From contig OY743190.1 of assembly GCA_963555705.1 (NCBI GenBank), positions 20,529,491 to 20,593,490 on the forward strand: a stretch of 64,000 nt of DNA. Direction: 5' to 3'. Made by a program: the position numbers and the translations under genes. The notes beneath the pieces were generated by a model. That model had not been told where the DNA came from. It saw nothing but the letters and a program-made list of their open reading frames with translations, and did no database searches. This DNA is from Ligustrum vulgare. Taxonomy: Eukaryota; Streptophyta; Magnoliopsida; Lamiales; Oleaceae. Shown piece by piece: positions 45,499 to 55,388 of the stretch (positions are counted from its first letter, which is position 1; the number at the start of each line of letters is the position of its first letter).

Positions 45499-45783
45499 TT
45501 TGGTATCAGAGCTTGAATCTATTTCAGATTCTTGCGTTTCTTGATTTTCTTGATTTTTTTTGTGTTTTTCGCGTTCTTCATGTCAATCATAATTTTCTTC
45601 AGTTTGATCCATAAGAGCCAGTCCCAAAAATTCAAAAGTGTTTTTCTTCTTCATTTTTCGTCCAAATCCAGTTCCCTTTTTTCTGTTATACTCGTAGTCC
45701 AATTCTCTGACAGATTAAAAACAATCCGAAAATTCCCAAATATTCCCCAAATATTCTGAATTTCCTTGTTTGTGTCTTAAAAA

Positions 45784-46733
45784 ATGTTTGATAGAGAGGT
45801 TTCTACATCTTCATCTTCTATTGGAGACAGAAAACAACTCGGGGTTGTGAATAAAAGGAATGAACAGGGTAATGATGATATTGCAGCAATGAGGGCACAA
45901 TTTGAGAGGTTTATGGCACAGATGGAGAATTGAGGTGCAGAACGTGAACAAAGACCTCGGGATCAATCTCATGACGGTTCTCGGGTTAGGAGAGGTAATA
46001 GATGTGAGGTTGGTATGGATGATGAGGACATGGGAAGTGAAAGTGGAAGTATATCTTTGGGAAGTATGCGAAGGAGGGATAGAGGAGATAGGTATGAGAG
46101 GAGACATGATAGGGAGCGTCGTGATGCTAGGAGGCATCGTGGGGGTAGAGATGTTGTTGATGATGACCTTGGGAAAATTAAAGTGAAAATACCATCGTTC
46201 CAGGGTAGGAGTGATCCGGAGGCGTACTTGAATTGGGAAACTAAGGTTGAACGGCTATTTGATTGTCACAATTATTCAGAAAAAAGAAGGTAAAATTAGC
46301 TGTGATTGAATTCACAGATTATGCCAATATTTGGTGGGATCAACTAGTGACGGGTAGGAGGAGGAACCTTGAGGAGCCGGTGGAGACTTGGGGTGAATTA
46401 AAAACGATAATGAGGAAATGGTTTGTGCCGACTCATTATTATAGGGATATTTACCAGAGGCTGCAAGGTATGACTCAGGGGTCGAGGAGTGTAGAAGATT
46501 ATCACAAGGATATGGAGGTGGCGATTATTCGGGCTAACGTGGTGGAGGATCGGGAAGCTACGATGGCTAGGTTTATGAGTGGGCTGAATAGAGACATTTC
46601 TAATATCATTGAGCTGCAACATTATGTGGAGTTAGAGGATATGATGCATATGGCCATGAAGGTGGAAAGGCAGCTAAGGCGAAAAGGGGCAGCAAGACAC
46701 TCACCATCTTATCCTACATCACAACCAAAGTAG
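45784..46733 (+). pseudogene. gag: gag of gag-PR element
   Basis: The likely start is ATG 45784 (MFDREVSTSSSSIGDRKQLG). TGA at 45932 interrupts after residue 49. The same frame continues with an Arg-rich stretch (SMRRRDRGDRYERRHDRERR) and the gag core IPSFQGRSDPEAYLNWETKV. A frameshift in the A-run near 46283 moves to a second frame: AVIEFTDYANIWWDQLV, RKWFVPTHYYRDIYQRLQGM and ELEDMMHMAMKVERQLRRKG, ending at TAG 46731. It is the capsid part of the element, and it is inactive. Confidence 0.88.
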
Positions 46734-46778
46734 GAATCCAACGTTGAATATAACCTGAAAGGGAAGGAGGAGCCTACA

Positions 46779-47474
46779 GTGAAAGGTAAAAATATTTCTG
46801 ATTCTCAAACTACTCGAGATAGAAATATTAAGTGTTTTAAGTGTTTGGGAACGGGTCATATAGCATCCCAGTGTCCAAATAGGAAGCTAATGATCTTGCT
46901 TGATAATGGTGAAATTAGTTCCGAGGATGAATTTAAGGGAATGCCTAAGTTAGTGGATGTTGGGGCTAGTAGTAGTAGTGATGAGGAAGGGCTGACCTAT
47001 GTTGTTAAAGATTCACTTGTTAATCGGCGTGTCCTTAGTACTAGGGCCATGGTGGATGAAATTGGTGAGCAAAGGGATAATCTCTTCCATACTAGATGCT
47101 TAGTGGGTAAAAAGGTTTGTGGTATGGTAATTGACAGGGGAAGTTGTACTAATGTGGTTAGTACAATATTGGTTGAGAAATTGGGTTTGAGCTTGATAAA
47201 ACATCCGAACCCTTATAAATTGCAATGATTGACTGAGTCGGGAGAAATTAAGGTAAATAAGCAGGTTAGGGTCAATTTTGCCATCGGGGGATATAAGGAT
47301 GAGGTGGTTTGTGACGTAGTACCTATGCATGTTGGCCATATTTTGTTGGGGAGACCCTGGCAACATGATAGGAGGGTAGTGCACGATGGTTTTAAAAATC
47401 GATACTCTTTCGTGAAGGGTGGAAAAAGGATTACTCTTGCTCCGCTATCACCTAAAGAGGTCCAAGAGGACCAA
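46779..47474 (+). pseudogene. zinc knuckle and protease-like region of gag-PR element
   Basis: The CCHC knuckle CFKCLGTGHIASQC lies at 46833-46874. The protease-like part begins near 47030: LVGKKVCGMVIDRGSCTNVV (catalytic D-x-G read as D-R-G), a TGA at 47226 in place of a Trp codon, then VVCDVVPMHVGHILLGRPWQ. At 47475 the Helitron interrupts. The last 165 bases (47310-47474) are repeated at 52701-52865, after which the element continues. Confidence 0.88.
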
Positions 47475-48203
47475 TCTATATATATATAAAAATAGAGTCT
47501 TTGCCATTAATAGTAAGCTCACAATTCCCGCCCAAATTACTTGTCAAATATAGAAATTGTTTTTTTATAACCCAAATTCATAATAATAATAATTAAAAAA
47601 AAAAAAGTTAAAAGAGAAGGAAAGCAACAGGCATTTTTCAAATCTGACATTACTTGTGCTGCATTTTTTCAAATCTTGAATGACCTTACATGTTGCACAT
47701 TTCAAATTTACATAATAAACTTTTTATTTTACTGCAGATTTTCCCCTACTTTTTGTTTTGCAACTACTTTTGCATTATAACAAGGGTTAATCATGCAACT
47801 TTTAAGCATGCAGCTGTAAAACAGCCTCTTACCACCTATTTTTGCAGGTAATTTTGCATTGAAACTTGTATTAATCATGAACTTTTAAGCATGCAGCCGT
47901 ATTTCAAACTTCTGTGTCAGTGAACGTGTATGCCCTGAATGTATAATATAGGTGAGTATGTATACACTGTATGCATTCAAAAAGTCCTATAAATATCAAC
48001 CTTCATACTTGAGATTCAACTCTTGAACCTGCTGTACTGTAAGGTAAGAAATCTGAAAAAAATCATTCATTGTTTCCACTGTGTCCATTTCAAATCTTAA
48101 TACTTACAAGACTCATTTTTTTCCTGTTTTATACAATGTGTCTATAATTTTGAATACAAGATAGTTCAATCCAAAAACGAATTAAGAGCATTACGACTGG
48201 AAT

Positions 48204-48352
48204 ATGGCGCCGTTGTTCAGCCTTGCGAGTGATGTTCAGCCTTCAAAGCGCAATGGGCGCTGAAGCTGCGCTTGGTTCGAGCGTATGAGTTACCTGCGTA
48301 TGGAAACCATAGCGAGGCCTTCAGTTTTGAGTGTGTTTTCCATGACGAACAG
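48204..48352 (+). pseudogene. RPA1-like (DUF223 OB-fold) exon inside Helitron 3
   Basis: Begins ATGGCGCCG. It encodes MAPLFSLASDVQPSKRN and, after a one-base loss near 48252, a stretch beginning LKLRLVRAYELPAYGN that ends SFECVFHDEQ. It stops at a GT donor (48353). This is the first OB-fold exon of replication protein A 70-like proteins. Plant Helitrons often encode such single-strand-binding proteins, thought to aid rolling-circle replication. The frameshift makes this copy defective. Later exons were not recognised. Confidence 0.8.
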
Positions 48353-48385
48353 GTACGCCTGCAATACTTTCTCCCTGCGAGAAAA

Positions 48386-48783
48386 CAGCAAAATGCTCTG
48401 CTCATTTGATATGCTTTGCATTAATAACACTGAATAAGACCTGTGCTGTATAGGAGAGGGAACTGAAATGGTATTACTATGTGCAAGAATAAGAGTGAGA
48501 TTCATAAGATTCATAATATGAAGCTGCATATGGTAAAAATTATTCTACACATCATCAGACTACGTTAAAATGCTTAGCTCATTTGACAGAAAAATGCTTA
48601 GCTCATTTGACAGCAAAATGCTTTGCTCATTTTGATATGCTTTGCATTAATAACACTGAATAAGAGCAGCTGTATAGGAGAAGGAACTAAAATGGTATTA
48701 CTATGTGCAAGAATAAGAGTGGGATTCATAAGATGTAAAGGTGAAAACATGAAGCTGCATATGGTAAAAATTATTCTACATCA
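48386..48783 (+). repeat. direct repeats in Helitron 3
   Basis: A unit of about 160 bases starting CAGCAAAATGCTYTGCTCAT occurs at 48386 and 48611. Between them a 23-24-base unit, AAAATGCTTAGCTCATTTGA plus cag, is repeated in tandem (48567-48640). Confidence 0.85.
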
Positions 48784-49610
48784 GCACATCTGCTTAAATG
48801 TTATCATGACTCTTGGATTGAACAAACTAAATCAGCACACCTGCTTAAATGACTAAACTCGGATGGAGAAGAAAAGACCATCCTCTGTCCCAACTTCATA
48901 TGAATGTATAATAGCATCTACAAAATGGATAAATAAATACCAAACACACCAATCATACTTATTAAGTGCATGCTTTGTGATATATATATTAAGTGCATGC
49001 TTTGTGAGTGACTAAATTAAAACTTAAGTAATTATAATATGAGTCCCATAAATGTGTAGATAATAAATAAATATCAGTGAGTGGAGTAAAAGTATGTTTT
49101 GATAGAAGTTCACATGCATGTATAATAGTGAAAACCCAAATAATTTTACCTTACCCAAAGAAGTTTGGAAAGCCTTCAACTTCTTCTTCCAATTCCTTCC
49201 TTTCATACTTCCCATTACCGTCACTAACAATAAAGAGTACATTAGCAATTGACAAGCAACAAATAAAGCTCAAGAATTAGCAATATCATCAAAAATGAGG
49301 AAGCTAACCAAATCAACCAAGTTTAAACATAGAGCTTGAGCGTCACTTAAATGGTATATTGTTCCAACAGGGACTACCAAGTTTCTATCCTCAAAACCAA
49401 AATGCCCTTTCAGTTAATATAAACTCAGAAGGTTTAAGCATTCGCGTACAAAGACATAATATTAGCAATATCATCAAAAATGAGGAAGCTAACCAAATCA
49501 ACCGTAATCAGCAGCAAGCGGCCAAGAAATCTTAGCACAGACAATGGTAACGTCTTCATGCTCCTCATTTCTTTTGTTATTAAATCTTTCATGTAAATGT
49601 CAAATATAAA

Positions 49611-50100
49611 TTATACATGAATTTCGGTGGGAGATGAGAGTGTAAAAAATTGAAATAAAAAAATAAAAAGTTTAGAAAAGAATGGTTTATCTCGAATCTG
49701 GAAATTTCTCCAAAAGGTCTGAAATCCTGATGCACGAACGAGTAAGTGCTGCGTTCCATAAAAATAAATCGTCGCATAGTACTTTGCGTCAAAATTTGGT
49801 TCTTCAATGTGCTTTAGACGAGCTGTAGGCAACAAATCGTACAGTAAACGTCTTGATTTTGCATAATCTGGATGAAATGAAGGGGGATTTGTAAGAAAAA
49901 GACTTATCTCGAATTTGTTCGACTTCGTGACAGCCTAAATTCCAAGCCAATAATCCTTCCAAATGTGCTGGGTATTGCTGTTTTCAACATCCCATGGACG
50001 AAAAATCTGTTGAAAACTTGTATAACATCTGGCGATTTCTTTGGGAAGACGACCGATTATGAGCTTTACATTTTGATGATGATAGGAGGAGTTCTACCGT
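49611..50100 (-). pseudogene. antisense gene-like fragment of unknown origin in Helitron 3
   Basis: On the minus strand a frame from about 49905 to 49611 reads YAKSRRLLYDLLPTARLKHI, then FDAKYYATIYFYGTQHLLV and RASGFQTFWRNFQIRDK. Upstream DNA to 50100 has further open text (LPKEIARCYTSFQQIFRP). It is less AT-rich than its surroundings and opposite to the Helitron genes, so it may be a captured host gene piece. I do not recognise the protein. Confidence 0.35.
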
Positions 50101-50939
50101 TGGCGGCGGATTAGTGTAGTTATGTTTAGGTTTTCAGATTATGATTGGGTTTATTTTATTGGGTCTTCATCACCTTTTATAAAATTAGCCCAAATTTAGT
50201 TGGGCCTTCATCATTTTTTTTTTTCTTAAAGTCGACCCAACTTTGATTAAATTTTTTTTTTCGTTTTTCCAATCAACTATTCATACTTATTTCTTTTCTA
50301 AGCGGGCCATCTTTCATCCCTCCATAGAGAACATAAATCATGTGTTTTAGCTTTTTCACGTGTCATGAATAATTGTTATAAGATAAGATTTTCCCCTATA
50401 TTTCTATTATACAATGTACATAGAATGTGAAACATATATTTTTATGGTGATTCTAATATTTATATTGCTATACAATTACTATGTTCTCAAGCACAAATTA
50501 TGATTCAACAAATAATTATTTTTAGTTTTCTTATTGTTCAAGCAGAAATTTTGGATTCGTTGTCGAGTAAATCTCCATGTTACAATGCTGGAACCAGCGT
50601 GCACCCTATATTTGTCGAATCTTCATTAAATACCAGAGCATATCCATTATCGATGTCACCTTTAAGTGATATCACAAATGGTACAATTTCGTATTACACA
50701 CTTGATTTTTTATTTTATTTTTTACCAATTACATGTTCAATTTTCAAGCATTTTTTTTTCAATGCTGTTTGCGGATCAAGCCGAGCTACCGAAAAATTTG
50801 TTTCGAGATCAACGATAATTGATCTAACGAATGAAACTGGACTTCCTCATTCATCAACTACGATAGCTGACAAAAACATGAAAACCATATTTAATGAAGT
50901 TATTGTGTCTCATTTTCATACACAAAATGGCAATGTAAT

Positions 50940-51660
50940 AAATCGTAAGTGTTTGTGTATTTCATCATATTTGTTGTTTATCCATATCAAACACTATACC
51001 TTCATCCTAATCAGTTTTTTTTCCTTTTCACAGCAATCTCGGTCAGCAATGATATTGAAATCAATGGTACGCAATTACACACACATTTGTTCACAAAATA
51101 TATTAACATATACTTATTACTTTTTATTCTTTTTAAATTTTACTTTGTTACAATTAATTTATATTAGTCAGTGTAGGAAACTAATTCGGGAATAAGTGTT
51201 CTTTTTAATTTTTGTATGTTGAAATAAGTAAATTTTAAATGTATACAAATAATATTAATAATAGATTAATACACACACACACACACACATACATATGCAT
51301 GATGGTTAAATCATATCAAATAGTCTAGAAAACTAATTCAAAAATAAATTTTTTATTGGATATTAAGTTATTATTATTTAAATATGAAATATAACTAATT
51401 TAGATACACGAAATGTCAGTTTAAATGATTGTAAGTGTTTTTGTATTTTACTGTCATCCTAATCATTTTTTTGGGTTCATTTTCGTAGCAATCTCGGTCA
51501 ATAATGATATCGAGACAGAATTATACACCCAAATTTGTGGTATGCAATCATACACGCACATTTGTACACAAAAATATATTAGCATATGTTCACTGTTTTT
51601 TATTATTTTTAACTCCTAACCTGTGACAATTAATTTATATTAATTAGTGTAGGAAACTAA
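50940..51660 (+). repeat. duplicated block with exon-like core in Helitron 3
   Basis: Segments 50943-51230 and 51427-51710 are homologous. Each has GTAAGTGTTT, an AG, then GCAATCTCGGTCARYAATGA, and later AGTGTAGGAAACTAATT. They look like a duplicated intron-exon piece, perhaps from the Rep leader; no domain is recognised. An (AC)n run (51270-51289) lies between them. Confidence 0.6.
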
Positions 51661-52359
51661 TTTAAGAATAAGTGATTTTTAATTTTTTGATATCAAATTA
51701 AGTAAATCTGAAATTTATATCAATTGAAATAATTGATTTAAATCTATACAATAATTAACTTATATCAATTAGTGTAGAACGTAAAACTGGAAATAAGTCT
51801 TTTTAATTAATTTGCTTATATGTTTATATATATAATAAAAATGGTAAATAACTTAAACTTTTTAATTTAGTTTTACACGTTTTACGAAATTAAATAATTA
51901 TTTTAAAAATTGGAGTTAATTTTTTTTTTAATTTAGTTCATTCTAAACTAACATAGCAAATTTTGTGTGTGTGTGTGTAATGGTAAATAACTTAAATTTC
52001 TTAAATTTTGTTTTACACGCTTTGCAAAATTAAATAATTATTTCTTCACTTAGAATTAATTTTCTCAATTTAGTTCATTTTAAAGTAACATAGGAAATTG
52101 CATGCTTAATCAATATATGTCATCCATAGTTTCCGTAGTCATGTATTAATCTTAAATCTTAATTCTTGATTTGCTATCTTTCGTAAATTTATAGAATGCA
52201 TGTGGAGAATTTTAACTCTTCACAAAACTGAAAAAGATACGAAAAACAAATTCTTATATGAATAACTGTAAGTCTTAGTATAGAAAAGTTATGATTCAAA
52301 ATGGCTAAAAAATTGTCATGTAAATTATTATCTAATGGGATATTATTTCTAAATGTTCC

Positions 52360-52485
52360 ACGTATACAGAATATTGGGATATTGGCGATCTCACATATAA
52401 ATATGAATTTTGTGGTGCTATGTTTTGGTATGAAGAGAGAATACGGCGAAGTTGTAATTCTCAAAATCCGAAGTACTCTTTAGAA
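52360..52485 (+). pseudogene. Helitron Rep N-terminal piece
   Basis: Reads YWDIGDLTYKYEFCGAMFWY then EERIRRSCNSQNPKYSL. It is homologous to the piece at 29965-30083. It is followed at once by the helicase C-terminus, so nearly all of Rep and helicase has been deleted. Confidence 0.85.
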
Positions 52486-52490
52486 CAATC

Positions 52491-53228
52491 TTGAAGAATG
52501 GTGTTGATCCAAGATTGCCTTTTAAGTTCCAGCGCAGACAATTTTCTCTAATTGTCTCATATGCAATGACAATCAACAAAAGCCAAGGTCAATCACTTTC
52601 TCACGTAGGCCTTTTTTTGAAGAAACCAGTTTTCAGTCATGGCCAACTGTATGTTAGTGTTTCAAGAGTTACAAATCGCAATGGTTTGAAAATCTTGGTA
52701 TGTGACGTGGTACCTATGCATGTTGGCCATATTTTGTTGGGGAGACCCTGGCAACATGATAGGAGGGTAGTGCACGATGGTTTTAAAAATCGATACTCTT
52801 TCGTGAAGGGTGGAAAAAGGATTACTCTTGCTCCGCTATCACCTAAAGAGGTCCAAGAGGACCAATTGAAAATAAAGAGCGAGTTTGAGGGAAAAAATAA
52901 GAGCGTTGAGGCCACGACCTCAGAAAAAGGAGAGGGTGTAAAAATTGAAAACAAGAGAGTTGAGGCCACGACCTCAGAAAAAGGTGAGCTTGAGAGTGAA
53001 AAGAAAAAGAAAAGAGAGTCCACCACAAAAATGAGTTTATTTGCATTTGCTAACACATCCCTCCCCAGTTCTATTAAATCTGTTTTGCAGGGACATAAAT
53101 CAAGCCACGAACTTAAAGTGGGAAAGAAACTCATTGGCCAAAATGGGCAGGCCAAAAGTCTAAAAGATCGCACAAAGCTTAAAAATGATCATCGAGCCTG
53201 GAAAAACAGGAGGAGTTTGAAAAGCTGA
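52491..53228 (+). CDS. chimeric frame: Helitron helicase C-terminus fused to gypsy protease-like tail (245 aa)
   Basis: Residues 1-70 are Helitron helicase: DPRLPFKFQRRQFS, motif V SYAMTINKSQGQSLSHVGLF, motif VI VSVSRVTNRNGLKIL. Residues 71-72 (Cys-Asp, from TGTGAC) are shared by both parents. From there it is the gypsy protease-like region (VPMHVGHILLGRPWQHDRRV), then a Lys/Glu-rich tail with two repeats of VEATTSEKGE and the end of the element's polyprotein. It is open for 245 codons, but ATG 52491 is internal to the helicase, so a natural start and expression are doubtful. It is a by-product of the junction, not an established gene. Confidence 0.6.
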   Translation: MKNGVDPRLPFKFQRRQFSLIVSYAMTINKSQGQSLSHVGLFLKKPVFSHGQLYVSVSRVTNRNGLKILVCDVVPMHVGHILLGRPWQHDRRVVHDGFKNRYSFVKGGKRITLAPLSPKEVQEDQLKIKSEFEGKNKSVEATTSEKGEGVKIENKRVEATTSEKGELESEKKKKRESTTKMSLFAFANTSLPSSIKSVLQGHKSSHELKVGKKLIGQNGQAKSLKDRTKLKNDHRAWKNRRSLKS

Positions 53229-53272
53229 CCAAAAATGGATTCGAGGTCGAATCCTTTTCAAGAGAGGGAGTA

Positions 53273-54202
53273 TGATATGATCCGGACCAGGCATCGAAGG
53301 GCGAAATCGAGCCATCGGCAATATGACAATGATCTACGTGCAAAACGGAGCAAGTTCCATGTTGGGGTCGAGCCGAGAAGAGATACAGGTCAAGCCGAGC
53401 CGAGTAAACAAAGTTATTTGGGAAGAAAAGCCATTAGGCCGTAATGGAGGACCTTCAAGACCGTAACCCATATATTCATGGCCGTAAATCTTACTATCAC
53501 GGCCGTATCCAATTATCAAAGAAAAAGGAATAATTTCAGCAGAACGAGGCTTACGACCGTAACATTCAAGCAGGGGCATTTCACGGCCGTAATGAGATTC
53601 GTCACGACCGTAACTAATAAAACAATTTTGGATCAGAGAGGCCTTTACGGCCGTAAAAGAGTTCTTCACAGCCGTAATTGAGCAGGGCCAGATTTTTCGG
53701 GAATGTTCCAATTATTTTATTACCTTTTGGTTTTTAGGTTATTTTCCTAATTTAGTGTTCTAATTTAATTAGAATTCTATTTTGAGTAAATTAGCGGCTA
53801 GGTTATTTTGCTTATTTATATTCTTTACCATGATTGTAAACAAACAGTTTGAGTTTTGAGATTAATAATATTTGAGAGAGGATTCTCCAAATTGAAAGGT
53901 TGAGTTATTCCCTTTGTTTCGAACTTATCAAATATCCGTTCTTTATGGCGTTCACCCAACGAACTTATCAAGGAATTGACAACCCTTGTGGCGTTCACCA
54001 ATCTTGGTTCTTCAATCTGCATCGCCATTAATTGCGTCGTGATTTTCGGGTCAAGGTTTTACCGTCAAATCTATCTTTTAATTTTCGTTATTTTCTTCGT
54101 GTTCTTGTTATTTTCGCGTCAAATCTAATTTAGATCTTTCCTAGATTTTAATTGTCGTTATTTCGCGTTGTTCGACGAGATTCCTCAGTTGGGATCGCGT
54201 CA
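53273..54202 (+). repeat. 3' LTR of gag-PR element (930 bp)
   Basis: Partner of 44555-45498. Palindrome sites start at 53434, 53455, 53476, 53497, 53551, 53581, 53602, 53645 and 53666. One unit present at 44826-44846 is missing here, leaving 53551 unpaired. A hairpin with stem CAAGG/CCTTG lies near 53968-53988. Confidence 0.9.
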
Positions 54203-55270
54203 CTACTATTACACGGTCGCGCGACAACTATAAAAATAACAAAATCGAAAATTACTTAACTGCACAGCCACCAAACTTTACCTTACGCGGCTGCGCAGTT
54301 GTCCGGCCCAGCAACGAGGTCAGGGTCGTGCGCGAATTTTTTCCTTATTTACCTAGGTTTTCTTCACAACCTATGGGGCACGAATTCAAGGACCTTTGCA
54401 GAGCTTAAAAAATCATAACTCTGCGTTCTTAACATCAAATTCTTGGGAGAAAAATTGAAGGCAAAGACTTGGGGATTGAAGATTATCAACGGGGAGCGAA
54501 ATTTTAGTGCAAGACTTCCTTTCTTTTGTTAATTTGATAAACTCAATATGCGTAGTTATTTTTATTTCTACGTATTTATTTCTTTATTTATGAAATATTA
54601 ATTTCAAAGTTAGGATATTCGATGTAGCCAGGTTTTATGCTTTTAATTCTATAATTCCAGTTTTGCGTTATTGATTTCATGTGTTGATTTTATTTTGTAT
54701 TTAATGCATGAATTAATTCAAGACTAATTCATGATTTAATGGGTGTTTTCATAATCTGAGAAGTGAACTAACACGTAGATCTTTGAATAAAATCAAGTAA
54801 TTTAACTACAATAGAGATATATGTTTGTTGTTATTATGATCGCTACATAAATTCTTGTGTTCCATACATCTATCATTAAAACACGCTGTCTAGAAATACG
54901 GTTGACTAATTAGATAGATTTAAACTCGAGAGGAAAATTTTATATGCATAAGTGAATTCAATCTAGCACATAAATAGGAGTAACGCTAGATGAATGAAAT
55001 TAGAAGTATTGACTAAAGTGAAATCAAATGTCCCAACACTTATAAACATCAATTTAGAATATTTAAATATTTTTTCTTTTCTTTTCTTTTTAGTTTATTA
55101 TTTTATTTCAATTTTAAAAATCCAAATTTTACCTTTCAAACAAGGAAAAAACTAACACGATTTCAATAATTAATTACAATAACTATGGGAAGATAACTCA
55201 GACTCAAAAAATCAATTTTATTACTTTGATGCGAATTTGTACACTTACGAATTAGCAGCACATGGGTGTT

Positions 55271-55388
55271 GATGCAAGAAAAGAGACCCATTGCCTATTT
55301 TATTGAGAAGCTCAATGTGGCTACTTTGAACTACCTGACTTATGATAAGGAGTTCTATGCCTTGGTAAGGGCAATGGAGACTTGGCAT
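55271..55388 (+). pseudogene. RNase H piece of gypsy pol between two solo LTRs
   Basis: Reads [19 protein letters not shown] then [17 protein letters not shown]. It is in phase with the piece ending at 44208 once the insertion is discounted. It stops at the second solo LTR (55389) and RNase H resumes at 57317. Confidence 0.88.

Larger units (their letters stand above)
47475..52700 (+). mobile_element. Helitron 3, 3'-truncated, with RPA exon and Rep/helicase pieces
   Basis: It starts TCTATATATATATAAAAATA directly after an A. The empty site at 52865/52866 reads A then T, the standard Helitron target. It contains an RPA1-like exon (48204-48352), repeats, an antisense frame of unknown origin, a Rep N-terminal piece and the helicase C-terminus. 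No hairpin-CTAG end exists: the helicase frame runs into retrotransposon DNA at TGTGAC (52701-52706). Confidence 0.85.
47310..52865 (+). repeat. 165-bp direct repeat flanking Helitron 3
   Basis: 47310-47474 and 52701-52865 differ at one base (GACGTAG versus GACGTGG). The left copy ends at the Helitron start; the right copy runs on uninterrupted as CCAATTGAAAATAAAG, preserving the empty insertion site. Confidence 0.95.
44555..54202 (+). mobile_element. gag-PR-only gypsy element (TR-GAG-like) with Helitron inside
   Basis: LTRs at 44555-45498 (944 bp) and 53273-54202 (930 bp) run TGATATGATC to GATCGCGTCA. Flanks are TTACT and CTACT (4/5). A perfect TGGTATCAGAGC primer site lies at 45501-45512 and a polypurine tract AAGAGAGGGAGTA at 53260-53272. 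Without the Helitron the interior is about 2.5 kb and codes only gag and a protease-like domain; RT, RNase H and integrase are absent. This matches the known class of non-autonomous terminal-repeat elements that keep gag. Confidence 0.88.
44209..55265 (+). mobile_element. solo LTR (about 1.4 kb) interrupted by gag-PR element
   Basis: The left part 44209-44554 begins TGATAAGTTTATTTTATGC, and the right part 54208-55265 ends near ATTAGCAGCACATGG. Both align with 31920-33366 and, reversed, 55389-57311. Flanks GTTTT (44204-44208) and GTGTT (55266-55270) form a 4/5 target duplication, and RNase H codons continue in phase across the insertion. The last two bases GG replace the expected CA. Confidence 0.8.

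Noticed and set aside
50500..51195. 231-residue open frame in Helitron 3
   Set aside because: The middle and end are low-complexity Phe/Ile/Tyr-rich translations of AT-rich DNA. Only a short part (LSDITNGT) hints at a Helitron leader, which is not enough for a gene call.
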